Source: an uncultured Ulvibacter sp. (GTDB taxonomy: Bacteria > Bacteroidota > Bacteroidia > Flavobacteriales > Flavobacteriaceae). Taken from it: DNA of 64,000 nucleotides. Below the pieces are notes generated by a model. The model was not told the origin of the DNA and searched no databases. It saw only the letters and a list, made by a program, of their open reading frames with translations. Positions 52,701 to 61,514 of this stretch are shown one piece after another (the stretch's first letter is position 1; every line of letters begins with the position of its first letter). The DNA is taken from assembly GCA_943789105.1 (NCBI GenBank), contig CALSSW010000005.1, positions 352,001 through 416,000 on the forward strand. The letters run 5' to 3'. The position numbers and the translations under genes are program-made.

Positions 52701-53910
52701 TTACAAAACTCCTACATCCCTCATGCACTGACGCATAATTTGGTAGGTGCGTTCTATGTCATCATCAAGACCAATAGAGAAACGTATAAGGCCATCTGTG
52801 AGCCCCATTTGTGCTTGTTCATCTTCTGGTATTTCAGAAGATGTTGACGTTCCAGGTGCGCTAAATAATGTTTTATAAAACCCTAAACTTACTGCAAGAT
52901 ATCCTACATTTCTCTCTTGCATTAGCTCCATTAGTTTGTTTGCTTTTTCTAGCCCTCCTGCATCAATGGTTAACATACCTCCATACCCGTATTTGGTATT
53001 CATCATACTATTGTAAAGGCTATGCCCTGGGTGAGATGGCAACCCTGGATAAACTGCACGTAGGCCATCTGCTTCAAATTTTTGAGCAAGATACAGCGCA
53101 TTTTTACTATGCTGTTGCATGCGTATGTGCAGGGTTCTAAGATTTTTTAAAATAGAGGCTGCACGAAGACTATCCATAGATGCTCCCAAAAGCATGCAGG
53201 CGCCATCGTTTACATCACGCAGTGCATCTATTAGTTCTTGAGATCCACATACAACACCCCCCATAGTATCACTACTACCGTTTATAAATTTTGTTAAACT
53301 ATGCATCACAACATCTGCTCCCAATTTAATTGGCGAGATACTCAGTGGTGAGAAGGTGTTATCTACAAGAAGCTGCAGCTTGTGTTTTTTTGCAATGGCA
53401 GCAAGCCCTTTAATATCTGCTATTTCCAGTAGTGGATTACTTACACACTCACAGAAAATGATTTTTGTTTCAGGGGTAATGGCCGCCTCAACGGCTTCTA
53501 GACTTGTAATGTCTACAAAAGTAGGTTTCGATGTTTAGTTTTGGCGTAAAGTTTTTTAAGAAAGCGTAGGTACCGCCATAAATTGTTCTTGATGATACTA
53601 TGTGGTCTCCGGCTTTACAAAATTGCAAGATGGTAGGGGTAATGGCTCCCATACCACTTGCGGCTACATTAGCTGTTTGGGTTCCTTCCATTGCAGCAAG
53701 AGCTTCTCCTAAATACATGTTAGAAGGGGTGGTGTGTCTAGAGTATAAGTAACATCCCTCTGTGTTTCCTTCAAAAGTATCAAGCATGGTCTGTGCAGAT
53801 AAAAAGGTATAGGTTGAGGAGTCTGAGATAGATGGGTTTACACCTCCAGATTCTCCAAAAAACTGGAGATCTTGTATGTCGTTTGCAGGATTAAATTCTT
53901 TTTTTGCCAT
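52701..53910 (-). pseudogene. Methionine gamma-lyase / cystathionine gamma-synthase family PLP enzyme, one frameshift
   Basis: About 403 residues once joined. The first frame (from 53910) reads MAKKEFNPANDIQDLQFFGE, YSRHTTPSNMYLGEALAAMEG, ASGMGAI and GGTYAFL, and stops after HYKSRSR at 53488. The next frame continues VDITSLEAVEAAITPETKII, LLVDNTFSP, GADVVMHSLTKFINGSSDTM (PLP lysine in LTKF) and ends at 52701. Deleting one T near 53516-53523 restores ETTFVDITSLE. All PLP sites are intact. The family cleaves methionine or makes cystathionine; with an Lrp gene divergently next to it, methionine gamma-lyase is the better guess. Confidence 0.88.
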
Positions 53911-53959
53911 TATAAGGGGATATTATTTGATTTCGTAAGATTTAAAATAAATTATACAT

Positions 53960-53967
53960 CAAATATA
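53960..53967 (-). promoter_or_regulatory. Candidate -7 box of the gamma-lyase gene
   Basis: The minus strand reads TATATTTG, a full TAnnTTTG match, about 50 nt upstream of the ATG at 53910, within the 185-bp divergent AT-rich region. Confidence 0.38.
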
Positions 53968-54079
53968 CTATTATATAGAATAATTATTGAAATTAAGTAT
54001 TAAATAAAGTAATTTTTTCTATATTTTTATTAATATTATGTTTTTTAATCTAATTATATCTGTTTTGTTGCGTATATTT

Positions 54080-54093
54080 AGAAAAATTTTTCT
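54080..54093. promoter_or_regulatory. 14-bp perfect palindrome before the Lrp gene
   Basis: AGAAAAATTTTTCT is an exact palindrome ending 2 nt before the Lrp ATG at 54096, overlapping the ribosome-entry region. Lrp/AsnC regulators commonly autoregulate and bind AT-rich dyads, so it could be an operator; an alternative is a chance A/T palindrome in an AT-rich region. Confidence 0.35.
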
Positions 54094-54095
54094 CC

Positions 54096-54558
54096 ATGAA
54101 ATTAGACTTTATAGATTTTACGCTTCTAAATTATCTACAACAAGATAGTAAACAGACCAATAAAGAGTTGTCATCAAGATTAAACTTGTCTGTAACGGCA
54201 GTGTATGAGAGAATCAAGAAATTGGAGCGAAATGGTGTGATAAAAAAGTATGTAGCTCTTTTAGAAAAAAAACATCTGGACTTTGGTTTTATGGTTTTTT
54301 GCCATGTAAAACTCTCTGAACATACAGAGTCTAGTATTTCAAACTTTGAGGCTAAGATTTCTTTAATTGATGAGGTTTTGGAGTGTTATCACGTAAGTGG
54401 AGAATTTGATTATCTTGTTAAAAGTTATGGTAAAGGATATGGATGCCTTTAGGTACTTTATGATCAATAATTTAACTTCTCTAAAAAATATAGGAAGTAC
54501 TCAAAGTTCTTTTACTATAAATGAGGTGAAAAACACAACAGTTTTGCCTGTCAAGTAA
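54096..54558 (+). pseudogene. Lrp/AsnC family transcriptional regulator, one frameshift
   Basis: About 153 residues once joined. The N-terminal HTH reads LDFIDFTLLNYLQQDSKQT, LSVTAVYERIKKLERNGVIK. The RAM effector domain begins GFMVFCHVKL, then VLECYHVSGEFDYLV, where the frame breaks. The uninterrupted frame ends at 54452 with junk KSYGKGYGCL; deleting one base near 54411-54424 gives YLLKVMVKDMDAFRYFM, LKNIGSTQSSFTINEVKN and the stop at 54556-54558. It is divergent from the gamma-lyase gene and presumably controls it in response to amino acids. Confidence 0.88.
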
Positions 54559-54646
54559 AAAATAGCGATAGTGTTAGTGTATTTTAAATTTCATGCAAAT
54601 CATCAACTTCAATGCTCATAAACTTTTAAACTTCTTCACAGAATTG

Positions 54647-54654
54647 TACCTTTG
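54647..54654 (+). promoter_or_regulatory. Candidate -7 box of lpdA
   Basis: TACCTTTG, a full TAnnTTTG match, giving a leader of about 50 nt before the ATG at 54712. Confidence 0.42.
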
Positions 54655-54711
54655 CAGTCTAGCTTCGGAAATTTTAAAACCGTTGTAAAATGTTAATTTA
54701 AATAAGATAGT

Positions 54712-56112
54712 ATGTCAAAGTATGATGTTGCAGTAATAGGTTCTGGCCCTGGTGGATATGTAGCGGCAATTCGTTGCGCACAATTAGGGATGAAAACCGC
54801 AATTATCGAAAAATATAATACCCTTGGAGGTACCTGTTTAAATGTGGGTTGTATACCAAGTAAGGCACTTCTAGATTCATCACACCACTATGAAGATGCT
54901 ATGAAGCATTTTGTAGACCATGGTATTGATATTCCTGGAGAGGTTAAAATTAATTTCAAAAAGATGATCGAAAGAAAAGCAACTGTGGTAGATCAAACTA
55001 CCAAAGGGATTGATTTTCTGATGAACAAAAACAAAATTGATGTTTTTACAGGAGTGGGTTCTTTCAAAGATGCGACACATATTGAAATAACAGGTGAGAG
55101 CACCCAAACAATAGAAGCTACCAATACAATTATAGCAACGGGTAGTAAACCAGCTACCTTGCCGTTTATTACACTAGATAAAGAGCGTGTTATTACCTCT
55201 ACAGAGGCTTTGAGTCTTACAGAAATCCCTAAACACATGGTGGTGATAGGTGGAGGTGTAATAGGCCTAGAGCTGGGTCAAGTATACAAAAGACTAGGAG
55301 CAGAAGTATCTGTAATAGAATACATGGATAGAATTATTCCTACCATGGACACTGCCCAAAGCAAGGAGCTAATGAAAGCTATGAAAAAACAAGGTGTTAA
55401 ATTTTTCTTGTCTCACAAGGTGTCTAATGTTTCAAGAGAAGCAGATAAGGTACGTATTACCGCTACAGATAAAAAAGATAAAGAAGTAACCTTTACGGGT
55501 GATTATTGTTTAGTTTCTGTTGGGCGTAGAGCCTTTACAGACGAGCTTGCACTGCAAAATGCAGGTGTTAAAGTCAATGAGCGTGGTCAAGTAGATGTTA
55601 ACGATCATCTGCAAACCAATATTTCAAATATATATGCTATTGGAGATGTGGTGCGTGGCGCTATGCTCGCACACAAGGCAGAAGAAGAGGGTGTTATGGT
55701 TGCCGAAATATTAGCGGGTCAAAAACCTCACATAGATTATAACTTAATTCCTGGTGTTGTCTATACCTGGCCAGAAGTGGCTAGTGTTGGTAAAACAGAG
55801 GAGCAATTAAAAGAATCTGGAACGGCCTATAAATCAGGACAATTTCCTATGCGCGCTCTAGGAAGATCAAGGGCCAGCGGCGATACCGATGGATTTGTGA
55901 AAATACTAAGTGATGCAACCACCGATGAGATATTAGGAGCTCATATGGTAGGAGCTCGTTGTGCAGATCTTATTGCCGAAATGGTAGTAGCTATGGAGTT
56001 TCGTGCCAGCGCAGAAGATATAGCGCGTATGAGTCATGCCCATCCAACCTACGCTGAAGCAATCAAAGAAGCCGCCTTGGCAGCAACTGCAAACAGAGCA
56101 TTACATATTTAA
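54712..56112 (+). CDS. lpdA: Dihydrolipoyl dehydrogenase (E3)
   Basis: 466 residues. FAD site IGSGPGGYVAAIR, redox disulfide GGTCLNVGCIPSKALLDSS, NAD site VVIGGGVIGLELGQVYKRLG, FAD-binding IYAIGDVVRGAMLAH, and the C-terminal His-Glu pair in MSHAHPTYAEAIKEAAL. It re-oxidises the lipoamide of pyruvate/2-oxoglutarate dehydrogenase or glycine cleavage complexes. No E1/E2 genes are adjacent. An extended hairpin follows the gene. Confidence 0.97.
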   Translation: MSKYDVAVIGSGPGGYVAAIRCAQLGMKTAIIEKYNTLGGTCLNVGCIPSKALLDSSHHYEDAMKHFVDHGIDIPGEVKINFKKMIERKATVVDQTTKGIDFLMNKNKIDVFTGVGSFKDATHIEITGESTQTIEATNTIIATGSKPATLPFITLDKERVITSTEALSLTEIPKHMVVIGGGVIGLELGQVYKRLGAEVSVIEYMDRIIPTMDTAQSKELMKAMKKQGVKFFLSHKVSNVSREADKVRITATDKKDKEVTFTGDYCLVSVGRRAFTDELALQNAGVKVNERGQVDVNDHLQTNISNIYAIGDVVRGAMLAHKAEEEGVMVAEILAGQKPHIDYNLIPGVVYTWPEVASVGKTEEQLKESGTAYKSGQFPMRALGRSRASGDTDGFVKILSDATTDEILGAHMVGARCADLIAEMVVAMEFRASAEDIARMSHAHPTYAEAIKEAALAATANRALHI

Positions 56113-56132
56113 TTACCTAATTAGTATCCTAT

Positions 56133-56197
56133 AAAAGAATTCTAGGGCATGCCATGATAGAGTATCAAAATCATGTTTGTTACTAGAATTCTTTTTT
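56133..56197 (+). terminator. Extended hairpin terminator after lpdA
   Basis: A 13-bp perfect stem AAAAGAATTCTAG (56133-56145) pairs with CTAGAATTCTTTT (56183-56195), ending in a T-run. The 37-nt loop has an inner CATGAT/ATCATG pair, so the terminator may fold as a branched structure. It separates lpdA from the FMN reductase operon. Confidence 0.78.
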
Positions 56198-56233
56198 ATT
56201 TGAAATGGTACTACTTTTCAATATCTTTAAAAA

Positions 56234-56770
56234 ATGAAAAAAATCATCGCCTTTGCCGGGAGTAATAGTAGCAGATCTATAAATCATGCCCTTGTAAGCT
56301 ATCTGGCCTCTACCATAGAGAATTGTGATGTTACCGTGCTTGATCTTACAGACTATCCTTTGCCCATGTATGGCCAAGATATTGAAACCAAAGAAGGCTA
56401 CCCAGATACCCTTGTTAGCTTATTGGAGATTATTAAACAAGCAGATGGTGTATTGATTTCTGTAAATGAGCATAATGGTACTATTTCTGCTTTTTTTAAA
56501 AATGTAATTGATTGGTTGTCTATAATAGATAGTAGTTATTTAAGTCAAGCAAAAGCGCTACTGCTAAGTACCTCTGATGGAGCTAGAGGAGGCCAAACAG
56601 CACTAGCTTATCTTACAGATTTTTATACCAGAAAAAAGGTAGACATTGTTGCAAGTATTCCATTTCCTTCTTTTAGCGATAATTTTAATCTAAAAGATGG
56701 GAAAATTGTAAATCAACAACAAGCAAAAATTATGCAAGAGGCAGTTGCCTTATTGATAGCTTCTTTATAG
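56234..56770 (+). CDS. NADPH-dependent FMN reductase family protein
   Basis: 178 residues. The flavodoxin-like FMN site is at KIIAFAGSNSSRSINHAL, with LDLTDYPLPMYGQDIE, VLISVNEHNGTISAFFKNVIDWLS (the family's NEH.G.....KN.iDW block) and STSDGARGGQTALAYL. It reduces FMN, quinones or azo compounds. A near-match to the -7 box (TATCTTTA) ends a few nt before the ATG. Its stop overlaps the pabB start by one base. Confidence 0.9.
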   Translation: MKKIIAFAGSNSSRSINHALVSYLASTIENCDVTVLDLTDYPLPMYGQDIETKEGYPDTLVSLLEIIKQADGVLISVNEHNGTISAFFKNVIDWLSIIDSSYLSQAKALLLSTSDGARGGQTALAYLTDFYTRKKVDIVASIPFPSFSDNFNLKDGKIVNQQQAKIMQEAVALLIASL

Positions 56771-58065
56771 TGAAACGATATTCAAAAACTTTTACTGCGA
56801 CCCTTACAGATACCCTCAGGCAACAATTGTTGCAATGGGCGCAGCAGTATGATGAGCTTGCCTGGCTAGACTCTAATGAGCATGTCCAGACATACGGTAC
56901 TTATAGTGCTATATTGGCCGTTGATGCCTTTACGGCACTTAAAACAGATGCAGAAAACGCCTTTGAAAAACTTGATGAGTATCAAACAATAACAAAAGAC
57001 TGGTTGTTTGGATCTTTGAGTTACGATCTTAAAAACGATGTAGAATCCTTAACATCAAAAAATACAGATGGTCTAGAGTTTCCGCAGTTGTATTTTTTTC
57101 AACCCAAAAAGGTATTTCTTTTTTCTAAAACAACAGTTACCTTATCATATCTTAATATGGTTGATGATGAGTTGCAGGATGATTGGAATGCTATTTTGGC
57201 TACCCACGTAACTCAAAAAACTATTTCAAAACAACCAATAAAGATGGTAGCAAGAACTTCGAAACAGCGCTATCTCAAAAAGGTAGACACGATGCTACAG
57301 CACATTAAAATAGGTGATATCTATGAAGCTAATTTTTGTCAAGAATTTTTCTCTAAAGAGGTAACACTAGACCCAACAGCTGCTTTTTGGAAATTAAATG
57401 AGCTGTCTACCCCTCCTTTTGCAACATTTATAAAATTAGAGCAGCAATATATATTATCTGCCTCTCCAGAGCGTTACCTTAAAAAAGAGGGTACACATAT
57501 TGTTTCTCAACCTATTAAAGGAACTGCCAAGCGGGCCGTTTCAAAACGTGAAGATGCCCAATTGATATTGCAACTGCAGCAGGACCCAAAAGAGCGAAGT
57601 GAAAATATTATGATTACAGATTTGGTGCGTAATGACTTGTCTCGAATTGCAAAAAAAGGAACCGTGGTGGTCCAGGAGCTTTGTAAAATTTACACCTTCG
57701 AGCAGGTTCATCAAATGATTTCTACCATTACCTGTGAAGTGTCTGAATCTATACATCCAGTTGAAATTATAAAAAAAACCTACCCTATGGGAAGTATGAC
57801 AGGGGCTCCAAAGGTAAGTGCAATGAAAATTATTGAAAAATTAGAAGACGCTAGGCGTGGTACTTACAGTGGTGCTGTAGGATATTTTACCCCAAGTGGT
57901 GATTTTGACTTCAATGTTGTAATTCGAAGTATTTTATACAATGCTGCTACCCAATATGTTAGTTTTTCTGTGGGTGGAGCAATTACTGCAAAGTCTAGTG
58001 CTGAGGCAGAATACCAGGAGTGTTTACTAAAAGCAAAAGCAATGCGGCAGGTATTGATGCAATAA
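56770..58065 (+). CDS. pabB: Aminodeoxychorismate synthase component I family (PabB-like)
   Basis: 431 residues beginning at GTG 56770, which overlaps the last base of the reductase stop. It belongs to the chorismate-binding family; the C-terminal half is well conserved: ISASPERYL-like LSASPERYLKKEG, QPIKGTAKRAV, RSENIMITDLVRNDLSRIA, YPMGSMTGAPKVSAMKIIEK and RRGTYSGAVGYF. It aminates chorismate to 4-amino-4-deoxychorismate for folate. The distinction from anthranilate synthase rests on the PIKGT signature (Lys in the PIKG motif, typical of PabB) and is probable, not certain. The PabA glutaminase is not nearby. Confidence 0.9.
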   Translation: MKRYSKTFTATLTDTLRQQLLQWAQQYDELAWLDSNEHVQTYGTYSAILAVDAFTALKTDAENAFEKLDEYQTITKDWLFGSLSYDLKNDVESLTSKNTDGLEFPQLYFFQPKKVFLFSKTTVTLSYLNMVDDELQDDWNAILATHVTQKTISKQPIKMVARTSKQRYLKKVDTMLQHIKIGDIYEANFCQEFFSKEVTLDPTAAFWKLNELSTPPFATFIKLEQQYILSASPERYLKKEGTHIVSQPIKGTAKRAVSKREDAQLILQLQQDPKERSENIMITDLVRNDLSRIAKKGTVVVQELCKIYTFEQVHQMISTITCEVSESIHPVEIIKKTYPMGSMTGAPKVSAMKIIEKLEDARRGTYSGAVGYFTPSGDFDFNVVIRSILYNAATQYVSFSVGGAITAKSSAEAEYQECLLKAKAMRQVLMQ

Positions 58066-58124
58066 AATTGCGTTACCGGCATTTTATCATTATTTATGCA
58101 TACATTATTACTATAATTTAAGAC

Positions 58125-59441
58125 TTGGTTACAGCATTTAAAAAACATATTACGGCTCATTTTCCAGCACTGGCAAATCAAAAAATTTTGGTTGCTTGCA
58201 GTGGTGGTCTAGACAGCATTGTATTGTTGCACTTGCTCCAAAAAATGGGTCTTACTCTAGGGGTTGCTCATTGTAATTTTAAACTAAGAGGTACTCATAG
58301 CGATGAAGATCTTAGCTTTGTTGAAACCATAGCAGGCAATCTGGGAGTTCCAGTATTTACAACTGTTTTTGACACTAAAACCTATGCTAAAACCCAAGGA
58401 GTTTCTACACAGGTTGCTGCTCGTGAATTAAGATATGATTGGTTTTATACTACGGCAAAGGCCAATGGTTATGATAGAATTGCTACAGGACATCATGCAG
58501 ATGATGATCTTGAAACCTTTTTTATAAATCTTTCTCGAGTTACTGGTTTAAGAGGTTTGACAGGTATTGCTTCCAATACCGAGCAGTTAATTAGGCCTTT
58601 ATTGCCTTTTTCTAGAGCACAAATAATTCAATTTGCTAAAAAAGAAGGGTTGTTTTGGAGAGAGGATTCTAGTAATAGTACCCGTGATTATTTAAGAAAT
58701 AAACTTCGTCTTGATGTAATTCCAGCCTTTAAGGGTCTGAATAAAACTCTTTTGCAAAATTTCCAAAAAACCCAACAGCATCTTAAAGAAAGTCAAGCCC
58801 TGCTTGAAGATTATATTACTTTGGTGACAAATTTGGTGGTTTCTCACAAGGATACCAGCTATGAAATTGATATTAAGCAATTACAAGCACTACCAAATAC
58901 CAATACACTATTGTTTGAGTTGTTGTATCCATATGGGTTTACAGATTTTAAGTCAATCACCAGTATTCTAGAAAGTGAAGTAGGCAAGAAGGTGCTTTCA
59001 AAGCAGTATGTGCTCCATAAAGATAGAAACCATCTTATTTTAACTCAAAAAGAGTATACAATAGACACGGGTGTTTATTGTATTGATGCCAAACAACAAA
59101 GTATTACTACTCCTATACACCTTAGCTTTGCGAAAGTTGCTAAGGTAGGAGCACATGAGCTATATTCCCTTTATGTAGATGCTGCAAAACTTACATATCC
59201 CTTAAAGGTTAGAGCATGGCGTTTGGATGATGTTTTTCATCCCTTTGGCATGAAAGGAAAAAAGAAACTCACTAAGTATTTTAAAGATGAAAAGCTATCT
59301 TTGTTATCCAAAAACAACGTTTGGGTATTGGAGAGTGGAGATGAGATTGTTTGGGTTATTGGCTTAAGACCTGATGACAGATATAAAGTAACAAGTGCAA
59401 CCAAAGAGGTGCTAAAGATACAATGGAATACAAAATTATGA
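58125..59441 (+). CDS. tilS: tRNA(Ile)-lysidine synthase
   Basis: 438 residues. The PP-loop ACSGGLDSIVLLHLLQ binds ATP; HCNFKLRG, ATGHHADDDLETFFINLSR and REDSSNSTRDYLRNKLR complete the N-terminal domain, and the C-terminal TilS domain has RAWRLDDVFHPFGMKGKKKL. It converts C34 of tRNA-Ile(CAU) to lysidine. The start is TTG at 58125: a stop codon lies 6 nt upstream in frame and the next in-frame ATG is far inside. It overlaps the DsbD-like gene by 4 bp (ATGA). Confidence 0.95.
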   Translation: MVTAFKKHITAHFPALANQKILVACSGGLDSIVLLHLLQKMGLTLGVAHCNFKLRGTHSDEDLSFVETIAGNLGVPVFTTVFDTKTYAKTQGVSTQVAARELRYDWFYTTAKANGYDRIATGHHADDDLETFFINLSRVTGLRGLTGIASNTEQLIRPLLPFSRAQIIQFAKKEGLFWREDSSNSTRDYLRNKLRLDVIPAFKGLNKTLLQNFQKTQQHLKESQALLEDYITLVTNLVVSHKDTSYEIDIKQLQALPNTNTLLFELLYPYGFTDFKSITSILESEVGKKVLSKQYVLHKDRNHLILTQKEYTIDTGVYCIDAKQQSITTPIHLSFAKVAKVGAHELYSLYVDAAKLTYPLKVRAWRLDDVFHPFGMKGKKKLTKYFKDEKLSLLSKNNVWVLESGDEIVWVIGLRPDDRYKVTSATKEVLKIQWNTKL

Positions 59442-61426
59442 GAAAAATAATATTTTTTGTTTTACTGTTTACATCATTTGTTAGTAAAACCAATGCGCAA
59501 GGTTTTTTAGACCCTGTTACCTGGGATGTTAGTTTAGAAAAAAACAGCGGTAATCTATATACCATTACTATGGAGGCTGTTTTGGAAGAGAAATGGCATT
59601 TGTACAGCCAAGTGGAGCCAGAAATGGGACCGGATGAAATTGGCCCAATTTCCACCGAATTTAGTTACAATACCAGTGACACGAGTTTTGTTTTAGTGGG
59701 TAAAACCATAGAGCCTAAGGTAGCTCCTGTATATGATCCTATATTTGAGATGGATATTATTTTCTTTGATAATTATGCTGTGTTCACTCAGCAAATCAAA
59801 GTCATAAATCCAGATAATTTAGAAATTGAAGTAGATATTTACTATTCAGTGTGTGATGATAAACAGTGTCTGCCTCCAGAGAGTAAGATTTTTAAAATTG
59901 GTTTAAATGATAAAAAAGCTGCTGCCCAGGTTGCAAATATCACTCAAGAAGATCTTGAGAAATCAGCAAAGTTGTCGATTCCTTTAAAAGGAATGGAAAA
60001 GTACCAAACACCAGATCAAGAAGATAAAACATTTTTGACCATATTCTTTTTAGGTTTTATAGGTGGGCTTATAGCTCTGTTAACACCGTGTGTGTTCCCA
60101 ATGATACCTTTAACTGTTTCATTTTTCACAAAGAGTGCTAAAAACAAAAAAATAGGGATGCGTAATGCCATTTTATATGGTTTTTTCATATTTGGAATTT
60201 ATGTACTACTTAGTTTGCCATTCCATCTTTTAGACTCTTTAGACCCAGAGATATTAAATAACATTTCAACCAACGTGGCGCTCAATGTCATCTTTTTTAT
60301 CATTTTTATTGCCTTTGCTTTTTCGTTTTTTGGATATTATGAAATTACTTTACCACAGTCTTGGAGTAATAAAATGGATGACAAAGCCAATAGCATAGGA
60401 GGGATCATCGGTATTTTCTTTATGGCGCTCACACTAGCTATCGTTTCTTTTTCATGCACAGGGCCTATTTTAGGCTCTCTTTTGGGAGGCTCTTTATCCA
60501 GTGATGGTGGTGCCATGCAGCTATCTATTGGTATGGGAGGTTTTGGTTTGGCCTTAGCGTTACCCTTTGCATTATTCGCACTGTTTCCAAATTGGTTAAA
60601 CACCCTGCCAAAGAGCGGTGGTTGGCTAAATACGGTAAAGGTTGTCCTTGGTTTTATTGAATTGGCACTAGCCTTTAAATTTTTATCAAACGCAGATCTT
60701 GTTGAGCACTGGGGGCTGTTGAAAAGAGAAATTTTCATTGCCATATGGGTTATTTGTGCCCTAGGTCTTGCACTATATTTGTTTGGTTTTATTCGGTTTC
60801 CTCATGATGGCCCTAAAAAGAAGAAACTTCCTTTGGGTAATATTATTGTAGGTGTTGCTAGTATTTCTTTCTTTTTGTATTTACTACCAGGGCTTACAAA
60901 CACAAAGTATTCAAACCTAAAGCTACTCAGTGGTTTTCCTCCACCAATGTTTTATAGTCTTTACGAGAGAGATTTAGGAATTACTGGATTTAAAGATTTT
61001 TATGATGGTCTTGCAGAGGCTGAAAAGTCTGGTAAACCTATCATGATAGACTTTACAGGTTGGGCCTGTGTGAATTGCCGTAAAATGGAAGAGCAGGTTT
61101 GGACTCGTGATGATATCTATTCAGTTATTACGGATGATTACATACTGGTTTCTCTGTATGTTGATGACAGGAAAAAACTAGATATTGATGACACATTTAA
61201 TTTTTTAAAGCCAACAGGTGGTACCAAAGCCATAAAAACAGTGGGTGATAAGTGGGCTACCTTCCAAACCGTTAATTTTAAAAATAATTCTCAACCCTAT
61301 TATATCTTAATAGATACAGACTTTAATCTATTAAATAGCCCTTTAGGATATACACCAAATGCAGATGCATATTTAAAGTGGCTACAACAAGGCCTCAACA
61401 CCTTCTCTAAAAACATTATAAAATAA
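59438..61426 (+). CDS. DsbD-like thiol:disulfide interchange protein (CcdA + thioredoxin domains)
   Basis: 662 residues from the ATG at 59438, which overlaps the tilS stop (ATGA). Sec signal (MRKIIFFVLLFTSFVSKTNAQ), an N-terminal periplasmic DsbD-alpha-like domain with YYSVCDDKQCLPPES, eight membrane helices of the CcdA type (LLTPCVFPMIPLTVSFF and SFSCTGPILGSLLGG, each with the conserved Cys), and a C-terminal thioredoxin-like domain with FTGWACVNCRKME (CVNC redox site). It passes electrons from cytoplasmic thioredoxin to periplasmic proteins, for disulfide isomerisation or cytochrome c maturation. Confidence 0.93.
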   Translation: MRKIIFFVLLFTSFVSKTNAQGFLDPVTWDVSLEKNSGNLYTITMEAVLEEKWHLYSQVEPEMGPDEIGPISTEFSYNTSDTSFVLVGKTIEPKVAPVYDPIFEMDIIFFDNYAVFTQQIKVINPDNLEIEVDIYYSVCDDKQCLPPESKIFKIGLNDKKAAAQVANITQEDLEKSAKLSIPLKGMEKYQTPDQEDKTFLTIFFLGFIGGLIALLTPCVFPMIPLTVSFFTKSAKNKKIGMRNAILYGFFIFGIYVLLSLPFHLLDSLDPEILNNISTNVALNVIFFIIFIAFAFSFFGYYEITLPQSWSNKMDDKANSIGGIIGIFFMALTLAIVSFSCTGPILGSLLGGSLSSDGGAMQLSIGMGGFGLALALPFALFALFPNWLNTLPKSGGWLNTVKVVLGFIELALAFKFLSNADLVEHWGLLKREIFIAIWVICALGLALYLFGFIRFPHDGPKKKKLPLGNIIVGVASISFFLYLLPGLTNTKYSNLKLLSGFPPPMFYSLYERDLGITGFKDFYDGLAEAEKSGKPIMIDFTGWACVNCRKMEEQVWTRDDIYSVITDDYILVSLYVDDRKKLDIDDTFNFLKPTGGTKAIKTVGDKWATFQTVNFKNNSQPYYILIDTDFNLLNSPLGYTPNADAYLKWLQQGLNTFSKNIIK

Positions 61427-61514
61427 ATAAAGTGTTTATTTGAAATCTATTTAGTTTATTGCCTTTGTTGTGCTATATATTTTGGTATTTTTATCAAATA
61501 TTAAGTACAACATT

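Noticed and set aside
61425-61441. Hairpin AAATAAA-GTG-TTTATTT after the DsbD-like gene as a terminator
   Set aside because: The stem is all A/T and overlaps the stop codon, so it is too weak to call a terminator.
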